Of a stretch of 64,000 nucleotides of DNA, positions 56,689 to 64,000 are shown one piece after another (the stretch's first letter is position 1; every line of letters starts with the position of its first letter). Position numbers and translations under genes: made by a program. The DNA comes from Candidatus Obscuribacterales bacterium (GTDB taxonomy: Bacteria; Cyanobacteriota; Vampirovibrionia; Obscuribacterales; Obscuribacteraceae): assembly GCA_020050685.1 (NCBI GenBank), contig JAGVKG010000029.1, positions 217,367 to 281,366 of the forward strand. The letters run 5' to 3'. Below the pieces are notes generated by a model, which did not search any database, was not told where the DNA came from, and was given only the letters and a program-made list of their open reading frames with translations.

Positions 56689-57207
56689 ATGTCCATATTA
56701 ACCAGGGAAAGACTAAACTTTGTTTCTCGACCATATGAAAAACGGGTCGCCTTTCTTCCCATGGGAATTGCCATGTTGGCTGCCTGGTGCGTTGATTTGT
56801 TGGCACTGGCAGTGGCTGCTGTAGGACTGCACAATCACGCTGCCCATGCCGGAGCGCTTATGGTGCTGGCATGTTCGCTTGCAACTTATCTAATATTTGC
56901 TACTTACAGATGGTTCATCGAAAGCAAGCAATATTACGAACTGCACTTAAGCGAGAATTCCATTAGCCTTTCAACATTCAATAGCTACCAACAGACTCGT
57001 ACCATCGAACAGCTACCGCTTACGGGCGTCACATCTGCGGAATATTATCCAGCAGAAGATACATCAACCATAATATTGCTTGGGCAGGGGAAACAAATGG
57101 AAATACCATTATGGTCGTTTGGTGCCGAGAACGAACGGACGATTATCAATTTCCTGAAGTCATCAGGCATCAATATCGTCAGCATACCTGGCAATGTCGT
57201 GTTCTGA
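56689..57207 (+). CDS. Two-helix membrane protein of unknown function (PH-like tail)
   Basis: A 172-residue protein with two membrane helices (MGIAMLAAWCVDLLALAVAAVGL and AGALMVLACSLATYLIFATY) joined by a short His-rich turn (HNHAAHAG). The cytosolic part has the pattern of bacterial PH-like (bPH/YdbT-type) domains: YELHLSENSISLSTF then RTIEQLPLTGVTSAEYY. GGAGAGG precedes the ATG. It converges on the hybrid kinase gene. The family assignment is tentative; a membrane-associated regulatory or adaptor role is typical of bPH proteins. Confidence 0.7.
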   Translation: MSILTRERLNFVSRPYEKRVAFLPMGIAMLAAWCVDLLALAVAAVGLHNHAAHAGALMVLACSLATYLIFATYRWFIESKQYYELHLSENSISLSTFNSYQQTRTIEQLPLTGVTSAEYYPAEDTSTIILLGQGKQMEIPLWSFGAENERTIINFLKSSGINIVSIPGNVVF

Positions 57208-57241
57208 GAACAACTAATTGCTATTACTTGTTCACGATTTA

Positions 57242-60200
57242 TTACGGCGAGAGCAAGTCCGCCATCTGTGGATCTTGTCTGAGGAACTCTTGTACGCGGG
57301 CATAAGCCGTCAAGAGACGCACGTGCATATTGCGCACTTTGGTCCAGTCACCTGCCTGTCCGGCAACTTCCAGCGAGCGACTGCAACGCGCCATGTCGGT
57401 TGCATAAACTGATGTACAAATGCCTTTCATTTGATGCATGATCACGCGGAGCGAACTCTTGTCCTGATTGTTTACAGCATCTTGTAACTTCTTTAATAAC
57501 AGCTCACACTCGCCAGTGAAGACCCGAATCAATTCACAGCCAGCCTTTTGCCCATAGGTTTCCAAAAACGTATCAAACTCGAGCGGCAAACGATGCGGTT
57601 TCTTTCCAGGCAATTGCATAGTTGCCCCCAGACGCAAGGCTTCCGATTTACTAACCAGCCTATCTTCATGCAACCAGTGCTCTAACACTTCGCCAAGTTT
57701 TTGAGCCGTGACCGGCTTGCTAATGTAATCATCCATGCCGCTGGCAATGCACTTGTCGCGATCGTCTGCCATAGCGTGCGCAGTCAATGCCACAATTGGG
57801 GTGTGCTTTCCGGTCATCATTTCCTTTTTGCGAATAACTTTAGTAGCTTCCAATCCATCCATTTCCGGCATCTGGCAATCCATAAGCACCAAAGCATAAT
57901 TGGTCCTGCCCAGCGCTTCCACGGCTTCCAATCCATTGGCGACAGCATGCGCGGCGTAGCCCAATTCTCGCAATAGAAGCAAAGCCACTTTCTGATTGAC
58001 GGCATTGTCTTCGGCTACCAAAACCAAACTGCCGGCTTGCGGCTGAGCTGCACGCAGAATACGAGAAATAGTCTTCCTAACATGTGATTGCTCTTCACTA
58101 GTCGGCGCTTTCAAAACATTGACGATGCAATCATACATTTGCGATTGCTTGAGCGGCTTCATCAAATAACCAGAATAGCCAACTTTGAGGCACTTTTGTC
58201 CCCACAGGCTCTCCAGCGATGAATCAACAAGAATCAGTTTGGTGCGAGAAAGCACTTCATCGTATTGCACTGCTTGAGCTAGTTCGAATGCTTGCTGCTG
58301 ACCTAATCCCATATCAACCAAGGCGATATCATATGAATCTCCAGCATTTGCTTCCTGGCGCATCAAAGCAATCGATTCTTCCATTGTGGCAGCTACCGAG
58401 CTGCGCATACCCCAAGACGTGACATAATTTTGAATGATCCGCCGCGAGCCTGTGAGACCATCCACCAGAAGAATTCTTGTATCTTTCAACTCTGTCGCGG
58501 ATATTCTTTCCTGCGCATAATCCTTTGCTTGTTCCGGAGCAAAGGAAAACTCATCTGATCTTTCCAGAGGCAATACGAAAGAAAATACCGAGCCCGAACC
58601 ATGTGTACTTTCGATGTCCAGCTTGCCTTCCATTATTTCCACCAAACGTTTGGAAATTGAAAGTCCCAGACCAGTACCACCATATTTACGATAGACAGTG
58701 GCATCGGCTTGCGTAAATGGCATAAAGAGACGCTTCACTGCCGCATTTGTCAGGCCGATTCCTGTGTCTGAAACTGAAAAACGCACATAAACACGGGAAG
58801 CTTCATTTACTCTTTCTGATTTCAATTGGCTAACCACACTTTCATCTTCGACTAGCGAAACATGAACTAAGACTTCCCCTTGCTCGGTGAACTTGATGCT
58901 GTTAGCAATTAAATTCAGCAATACTTGTCTAATTCGTCCCAGATCGCCACAGAGCAAATGCGGTACATCTTTTGCTACATAGGTCATGAAGGAAAGATTC
59001 TTTTCCCTGGCTTTGGCGGCCAATAACTCCGCTGTGCCTTCCACCATGGACACCAGATCAAAATCTACTAATTCCAGATCCAACTTGCCGGCTTCAATCT
59101 TGGAATAATCAAGAATGTTGTTGATTATTCCAAGCAAAGATTCAGCAGAATTGTGAATAATGTTGGCATATTCCAATTGCTCACCACTAAGTGGAGTTGC
59201 CGCAAGAAGATCGCTCATGCCAATTACGGCATTCATTGGCGTGCGAATTTCGTGACTCATATTGGCGAGGAATTCTGACTTAAAGCGCGATGCCTCAAGA
59301 GCCTGATCTCTTGCTTGAGCCAATTCATTGGCTGTCTGTTTGCGCTTAGTAATATCTCGAATGAAGGCACAGAAGCTAATCACTCCGTCTATCCGCACTG
59401 GAGTGATGGACATCTCAACTGGAAACTCATGCCCATCATTATGTACAGCCATTATTTCTACAGTTTGGTCGGCAACTGGTCCTCTTCCACTCAAGCTGTA
59501 GTATTCAAATACCTTATTATGAGCATCACGGTTTCTATCGGGAAGGATAATGCTCGAGAAATCCTGGCCTAGCACTTCGTTTTCTACCCAACCAAATGTT
59601 ACGGCTGCTTGGCGATTCCAATCCGTGATCTTGCCGTGCGCATCTACGGCAATAAATGCTTCACGAGTACTCTCGACAAAAAGATGGTGCCTCTCTTCTG
59701 CTTGCCTTAACTTTCGTTCAGCAGCCTTGCGCAATTCGCTCAAATTCTTCAAACGAGTGCCTGCCCAGACAACCATGACGGTCAAAAGCCCTATCAGCAC
59801 TAAAGCCGAAAGAGCCAAGGCAAACCCACCATCAAACAATTCCTTTCTTAGTCCGTTGTTTATTGCCAGCGCCACCAAAAGAGGAATGAATATGACAGCC
59901 GGCAAAATCCTCCGTGCGACCATACCATCCAGATCGGAGCTAGCCAGGACAGACATAAAGCCATGCTCGGGGCGGGACAAGAATAAACCACAGCTAAGAA
60001 TCAAGAAAGTCAAAGCCGTCAACAAAGGCATTTCCGCATAGTTGGTAATAACATAAAGTTGTTCAACACCAAATATGTAACCAACAATTGCCACAGCGGG
60101 GAGCGGCAATGCAGCAACAGTAAAAACTTTGGCCAGTTTGGCAAATGCTTTATCCTTAGTACCAAGTGAAACCAGTGAAGCACCAAGCAAGATAAATTCC

Positions 60201-60619
60201 GCAGCCGTCGCAAATGAGACATGACCAGAATTACTATTGCCCAAGAAATCAATGTAGCGGTTCGCTTCCATTTGATCAGGGCTGATAAACCAGTAGAAGG
60301 CATTTTGCACAATGCCAACCAGACCCAAAAGCATCACACCTACGGCTAATGCGAGAGCCACCTTTTGGGCTGGAATATCCATACGCTTTTGAATATCGGC
60401 AGAAAGATTCTCGTTGGCTAAAGCCAGAGCCAAGCCGGCACAAATCATGCCGATAGCAATGTTTGTTTCTAGAAGTATTGTCGACGGGCTCAACGAGCGA
60501 AGGGCTGCAACATTGAATATCCAACCCAAGAAAATAGTGCAACCGGTAAAGGCAACTACCGCCCCTAATCCAGTCGCAAAAGACTTAAAATAAGCACCCA
60601 GGTCGGAATTTATTGGCAT
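57242..60619 (-). CDS. Hybrid sensor histidine kinase (membrane sensor-PAS-HK-REC-REC-Hpt)
   Basis: A 1125-residue multistep phosphorelay protein. About eight membrane helices fill the first 290 residues, then a PAS domain (REAFIAVDAHGKITDWNRQA), HisKA with the H box FLANMSHEIRTPMN (His456), HATPase (LLNLIANSIKFT, GGTGLGLSI), a first receiver with a degenerate acidic pair (LLVDGLTG) but an Asp in ALVDMGLG, a complete second receiver (VLVAEDN, LMDCQMPEMDG, ISKPV), and a C-terminal Hpt domain with HQMKGIC. This is the BarA/ArcB-like layout. ATG 60619 is used because AAGG precedes it by 7 nt; the upstream ATG at 60655 lacks a ribosome site. No partner regulator is adjacent. Confidence 0.93.
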   Translation of the reverse strand: MPINSDLGAYFKSFATGLGAVVAFTGCTIFLGWIFNVAALRSLSPSTILLETNIAIGMICAGLALALANENLSADIQKRMDIPAQKVALALAVGVMLLGLVGIVQNAFYWFISPDQMEANRYIDFLGNSNSGHVSFATAAEFILLGASLVSLGTKDKAFAKLAKVFTVAALPLPAVAIVGYIFGVEQLYVITNYAEMPLLTALTFLILSCGLFLSRPEHGFMSVLASSDLDGMVARRILPAVIFIPLLVALAINNGLRKELFDGGFALALSALVLIGLLTVMVVWAGTRLKNLSELRKAAERKLRQAEERHHLFVESTREAFIAVDAHGKITDWNRQAAVTFGWVENEVLGQDFSSIILPDRNRDAHNKVFEYYSLSGRGPVADQTVEIMAVHNDGHEFPVEMSITPVRIDGVISFCAFIRDITKRKQTANELAQARDQALEASRFKSEFLANMSHEIRTPMNAVIGMSDLLAATPLSGEQLEYANIIHNSAESLLGIINNILDYSKIEAGKLDLELVDFDLVSMVEGTAELLAAKAREKNLSFMTYVAKDVPHLLCGDLGRIRQVLLNLIANSIKFTEQGEVLVHVSLVEDESVVSQLKSERVNEASRVYVRFSVSDTGIGLTNAAVKRLFMPFTQADATVYRKYGGTGLGLSISKRLVEIMEGKLDIESTHGSGSVFSFVLPLERSDEFSFAPEQAKDYAQERISATELKDTRILLVDGLTGSRRIIQNYVTSWGMRSSVAATMEESIALMRQEANAGDSYDIALVDMGLGQQQAFELAQAVQYDEVLSRTKLILVDSSLESLWGQKCLKVGYSGYLMKPLKQSQMYDCIVNVLKAPTSEEQSHVRKTISRILRAAQPQAGSLVLVAEDNAVNQKVALLLLRELGYAAHAVANGLEAVEALGRTNYALVLMDCQMPEMDGLEATKVIRKKEMMTGKHTPIVALTAHAMADDRDKCIASGMDDYISKPVTAQKLGEVLEHWLHEDRLVSKSEALRLGATMQLPGKKPHRLPLEFDTFLETYGQKAGCELIRVFTGECELLLKKLQDAVNNQDKSSLRVIMHQMKGICTSVYATDMARCSRSLEVAGQAGDWTKVRNMHVRLLTAYARVQEFLRQDPQMADLLSP

Positions 60620-60933
60620 AACTGAACCTTCGAGACATAAAGACTCGACGGACATCTAATATAAGCGTTACAACTTTTTGGTCTGATAAATAGGCTGTTC
60701 GTGAGGGCTATCCCTAAAGGAGCCTTCAATATTCACCATAGCAAAAGTTGCGGCCAGTGGGCTTTATATGATCAAGAAATTATGCTGCATGAACGATGCC
60801 ATCGGCGTTTCAGATAGCATCACAACTGGAAATACCCGCCAAACAAACATCTTCATGCTTCCGGAAAAGGCACGCAGTCAATATTGCCTCCACAATATTG
60901 ACTGCGCTTAATCAAAGAGTCGGTGTACTGTAC
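60620..60933. other. 314-bp intergenic region between VIT/VWA and hybrid kinase genes
   Basis: No gene seen. It holds the terminator of the VIT/VWA gene (60873-60906) and the upstream region of the hybrid kinase. I could not assign a convincing promoter. Confidence 0.5.
60873..60906 (-). terminator. Terminator of the VIT/VWA gene
   Basis: CGCAGTCAATATTG (60873-60886) and CAATATTGACTGCG (60893-60906) form a perfect 14-bp stem with a 6-nt loop, 27 bp past the stop codon. The minus strand continues TGCCTTTTCC. Confidence 0.7.
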
Positions 60934-63582
60934 TTAACTTGTCGGTCTAATTAAGATTACATCGAGAATATCAGCCAAAGCAGTCAATTTCTCAAGCGCA
61001 ATACTGCCGATAACCACTGTCTTAGCCTTCTCTGTTGTTTCAATCACCAGACCTTTTTCCGTCAGTTGACTGAGGAGTGCTTTATCAATTTTGGTGACAA
61101 GAATTCTAACTTTGATCTTGCCGTCCACAATAGGGATACCAGCAATAGTGCAATTCTTCTTGTCCGAACGTCCATCGGCTAGCACGGCAACCAGTGATTT
61201 TTCCAATTTGGAAAGATCTCGTTTTTTACGCAGCTCATTGACTTTGCCAATCTTTCTTCCGGCATCTTCGTCTTTCAATGAGCGACGACCGTATCCTTCG
61301 GCGACAACCATTGGTATGCCTGAGGAAGAACCACCCCCTTCTGTGGCTGAGATTGGACGCGGTGGCGGCGGACATGAAGGTGATGGACTGGCCATCGACA
61401 TATTATGTGTCGGTGATGACGAATACCAGCGGACCGATCCGGTAGAGGCCGAGCCTCCTCCATATCCACTAGCTTTGTATCTCGCGTTTCCGGCAAGCTT
61501 AGCTCGGCGGAGAGAACCACCCACGGAAGTAATACGATCAGATTCAGATTCGCCAAACACTCCCTGATAAGAAACGCCATCCGGCATTTCCACGGGCACA
61601 GTCACTGTCCTCGGTTGTCCCCCTTTGGTGACAAGCTTTTCTTCCACAGCTACAAACGACGTGTATTGCGTCATGATGTGGTGAGCTAATGCAGTCTTGA
61701 TGATTTCTTGTTTGATATCATCGCGAACACTGCCTTGCTGTGCCCCAAACCAGTCTTTCGACATGAGGTCGTCAACACGGGCTCTGGCCCAAACGGAAGC
61801 TAAGACGGAATTGTCCGACTCTTTCGCAGGCAAATTGACTTTTAGTTTTTCGCTATAAGGTTTTCCACCGGCATAGCCAGAAATTGTCACGGTACCGTTT
61901 CCTGATTTGCCGTAGCGTGCCTTGATATACAAAGGCTTTTCCGCCCAGACATCCGACACTTCCTTAGGATAGACATCGACGACATCCAGTCCACCAAAAC
62001 TGACTTTCACATCGGTCAAAACTGGTGAAGCAATACGTTCATAGAACTTGCGCCCGACTTCGGCACCGGAGCTATTTAAAAGAACGTACTCTGATTCACC
62101 ACCACCTTCGTGGGCCATCATATCGATAAGCATACGGTTGACACTATTACCTGTGCCAAAAGGAAACCAGCGCGATTTATCACGCAATTTTTTCACTAAA
62201 CCAATAATCTCAAAATCATTACCAACATAACCGTCAGTCATGAAAGTAACAATTCTCAGGCGATTTTTATCAGCCGGAATTGCACAAGCCTTCTCCACGG
62301 CCGGTGCCATCCAGGTGCCACCATTGGCAGACAGACGAGAAACAAACTGGTGGGCTTGCTGCTTCATGGACTCATTGGCAATTTGCGGCTTATCAAACAA
62401 TATGTCCAAGTGATCTGAAAATGCAATCACCTGAAACGTGTCTTGTGCATTCATATGATCAAGCACATACTCCATTGTTTCCTTGGCCTTTTCCAGCGGC
62501 GCTCCTGATTGCGAACCAGAACAATCGATGAGAAAGATCATTTCCTTAGGCGCTGCTTGTTCACGAGTTACACGTTTGGGCGGCAGGATCATCAAGGTCA
62601 AGAATCCTTTGTCGCCATCTTTGTAAGTCAAATAACCACTTTGCAGTTTGTCGCTGGCAACTTGCCAAGTTAAAACAAAATCTTTATTGGGTATTGTCGC
62701 TTCACTTTTTAATTGCACAGCGGCTTTGCTATCGCCTGTACGTTTCACATCAATTTCGTGAAGCTTGGAAGAAATGTTGACGATAGGCACACCGGAATCT
62801 ATTTTAAGCGCCAGTGAAACGTCGTGACCTGCCCGTGTACCTTTTGGTGTAATCGGTGGTGTAATCCGCGATGCATCTGATACTTGCGTGGTATCCGATG
62901 CCCAACCTGTGCCTTGCTTACCTATCGGCTCGCCTGGGTTAAAGCGCGGTCCAACCACCATCGGGAATACAAAACTAAAATTACCACTTTCGTAAGCCAG
63001 AAGTTCGACATAGCGAATCGTAATTTCTATCGTCTCGCCAGCCTTTATATTGGCTACAGACTGGGTAAAAATATTTGTTCGCTCTTGATCCAAAAGCGAC
63101 GCTACTTGCCCCTGTGCTTTTGCCCTTTCGTAAATTTCTTTGGCTTCTTCACGCTTTTTTATGCTGCCACGAATTGTGCGTGTGCCGACTTTCATCAGCA
63201 TCTCATCTACCGCTCCATTTTCTGCCAGCGGAAACGTATAAATGGCTTCAATTTTTTCGGGAAATGGGTTGACAAATGTTTGTTTGACTGTAACGCGACT
63301 AACGAATCCCGAAACACTGGCTTGCACATCCGTATGTTTTAAAGGGCACGTTCCCAATGGTTTGCCCAAAGATGTCATTGCCATAAGCGAACCAGAATCT
63401 TGCAGTTGCGCTTTGGGCGCTGTCTTCGCTTTATTCGTGCTTTGCACCGCGGAAAGTCTGCTAGGCGATTTGGTCTGACGCGCACTGGATGGATAGGGCG
63501 CAGTAACAGAACCAAGTAAAATCGCCAAAATTGTCACAAGCAAAAGCCAGGACCGATTGGTCCTTATATTAATGGAGTTCAT
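60934..63582 (-). CDS. Exported VIT and von Willebrand factor type A domain protein
   Basis: An 882-residue protein. The signal peptide is SWLLLVTILAILLGSVTAPYPSSA. The VIT domain (about 60-185) shows VTVKQTFVNPFPEKIEAIYTF, then the VWA domain (about 320-490) has the MIDAS motif FLIDCSGSQSG, with the Ser-x-Ser replaced only at its last position, and TFMTDGYVGND. A Gly/Ser-rich low-complexity stretch and a C-terminal domain of about 100 residues follow. Members of this inter-alpha-trypsin-inhibitor-like family are extracytoplasmic, metal-binding and probably ligand-binding; function in bacteria is mostly unknown. ATG 63582 is chosen because GGGAG precedes it by 7 nt and the signal peptide follows; the 68 residues upstream look non-coding. 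Confidence 0.9.
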   Translation of the reverse strand: MNSINIRTNRSWLLLVTILAILLGSVTAPYPSSARQTKSPSRLSAVQSTNKAKTAPKAQLQDSGSLMAMTSLGKPLGTCPLKHTDVQASVSGFVSRVTVKQTFVNPFPEKIEAIYTFPLAENGAVDEMLMKVGTRTIRGSIKKREEAKEIYERAKAQGQVASLLDQERTNIFTQSVANIKAGETIEITIRYVELLAYESGNFSFVFPMVVGPRFNPGEPIGKQGTGWASDTTQVSDASRITPPITPKGTRAGHDVSLALKIDSGVPIVNISSKLHEIDVKRTGDSKAAVQLKSEATIPNKDFVLTWQVASDKLQSGYLTYKDGDKGFLTLMILPPKRVTREQAAPKEMIFLIDCSGSQSGAPLEKAKETMEYVLDHMNAQDTFQVIAFSDHLDILFDKPQIANESMKQQAHQFVSRLSANGGTWMAPAVEKACAIPADKNRLRIVTFMTDGYVGNDFEIIGLVKKLRDKSRWFPFGTGNSVNRMLIDMMAHEGGGESEYVLLNSSGAEVGRKFYERIASPVLTDVKVSFGGLDVVDVYPKEVSDVWAEKPLYIKARYGKSGNGTVTISGYAGGKPYSEKLKVNLPAKESDNSVLASVWARARVDDLMSKDWFGAQQGSVRDDIKQEIIKTALAHHIMTQYTSFVAVEEKLVTKGGQPRTVTVPVEMPDGVSYQGVFGESESDRITSVGGSLRRAKLAGNARYKASGYGGGSASTGSVRWYSSSPTHNMSMASPSPSCPPPPRPISATEGGGSSSGIPMVVAEGYGRRSLKDEDAGRKIGKVNELRKKRDLSKLEKSLVAVLADGRSDKKNCTIAGIPIVDGKIKVRILVTKIDKALLSQLTEKGLVIETTEKAKTVVIGSIALEKLTALADILDVILIRPTS

Positions 63583-63768
63583 ACAATTTCTCCCAGATTG
63601 TCTCAGCCTAATCGATCCTAGCCTAAGGCCAACCGCCACTCTTTCACACAGGAAAACCCCTGATGTTGACTTAGGATTATATTTGTCCTTTATTGCAACT
63701 TGTTTGGTCAAACCCTCGTCAGGCCAATAGACGGAATAGCCAACAATACAAAAGTGAGATAAATAATC

Positions 63769-63954
63769 ATGAATACCATTTATCAAATCGACACGCTTTG
63801 TAAAGAAGGAAAGGCTCTCAGAGAAGAAGGCAACTTCGAACTGGCGCTGGCAAAGTATAGGGATGCCTTAGCCACGTTTGATGCTGACGCTTCACTGGAT
63901 GAGTGTCATTTTTCACGCAAAGTGGCAGAAGATTTCTCAGAGATGGTGGCATAA
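63769..63954 (+). CDS. Small TPR-like protein
   Basis: A 61-residue protein with one and a half tetratricopeptide-like helices: CKEGKALREEGNFELALAKYRDALATFD fits the TPR consensus (A/G at 8, Y at 11, A at 20 and so on). It has no export signal. GTGAGA lies about 8 nt before the ATG. It is divergent from the VIT/VWA gene with about 185 bp between start codons. It may be a small adaptor or a stand-alone TPR fragment; nothing downstream is seen in the window. Confidence 0.6.
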   Translation: MNTIYQIDTLCKEGKALREEGNFELALAKYRDALATFDADASLDECHFSRKVAEDFSEMVA

Positions 63955-64000
63955 GAATGGTCGCGTAAGTTTTGCAGCAAAGGAAAGCCTGGCTTGTTAG

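Noticed and set aside
63583..63786. 68-residue N-terminal extension of the VIT/VWA protein
   Set aside because: It overlaps the divergent small gene and lies before a well-formed ribosome site and signal peptide at 63582.

Overview
This window looks like part of a chromosome of a Gram-negative-type bacterium with moderate GC (judged by eye). The double-membrane envelope is supported by a TolC-like outer membrane protein, an RND pump and a periplasmic adaptor. A KaiB-family protein, Tad/Flp-pilus-type proteins (CpaB, TadG-like) and many very large Sec-exported beta-helix proteins together suggest the Cyanobacteria/Melainabacteria (Vampirovibrionia, for example Obscuribacter-like) neighbourhood. 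That placement is an inference; there is no rRNA or other phylogenetic marker here to settle it. I saw no tRNA, rRNA, CRISPR array, insertion sequence or prophage.

Layout. 1-4.03 kb: the 3' part of a giant surface protein whose start lies outside the window. 4.06-5.9 kb: GTP-type PEP carboxykinase. 6.1-9.4 kb: a very large TadG-like protein, then a structured 480-bp control region. 9.86-15.3 kb: a second giant beta-helix protein. 15.6-18.6 kb: an aldehyde dehydrogenase and two exported proteins. 18.6-20.6 kb: RecQ. 20.7-28.8 kb: a 2677-residue giant with an embedded CAP domain and a glycine-rich block. 29.1-31.4 kb: DEAD-box helicase, KaiB-family protein and a small exported protein. 31.6-39.5 kb: a two-component system followed by TolC, RND pump and adaptor, apparently one export operon. 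39.7-41.7 kb: a protein built from three copies of an unrecognised domain. 41.8-43.8 kb: a small accessory island with a class II Fic protein and its operators and a TumE/TumA toxin-antitoxin pair. 43.8-44.75 kb: CpaB. 44.9-56.4 kb: two more giants plus a coupled secreted partner. 56.5-57.2 kb: a possible small RNA and a membrane protein. 57.2-60.6 kb: hybrid histidine kinase. 60.9-63.6 kb: VIT/VWA protein. 63.8-63.95 kb: a 61-residue TPR-like protein.

The most distinctive content is a family of five giant exported proteins. They are assembled from shared modules: an N-terminal opening module, beta-helix runs and a closing module. Four end in the same short acidic tail centred on (V/I)DTG(D/E). 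Members carry different inserted domains: CAP in one, a YVTN-like beta-propeller in another, a GSGST minisatellite linker in a third. No dedicated TpsB or autotransporter barrel is seen next to them, so the shared tail is a candidate export or anchoring signal.

Two regulatory findings are directly readable from the DNA. First, a 19-bp box (GTGCAA-N5-GTGYAA type, 11-bp half-site period) occurs in front of the response-regulator gene, in front of tolC, and between the small exported protein and the KaiB-family gene. Second, two inverted repeats of TGCGGTGAATA with identical 7-bp spacers flank and overlap a near-consensus promoter in front of the Fic gene.
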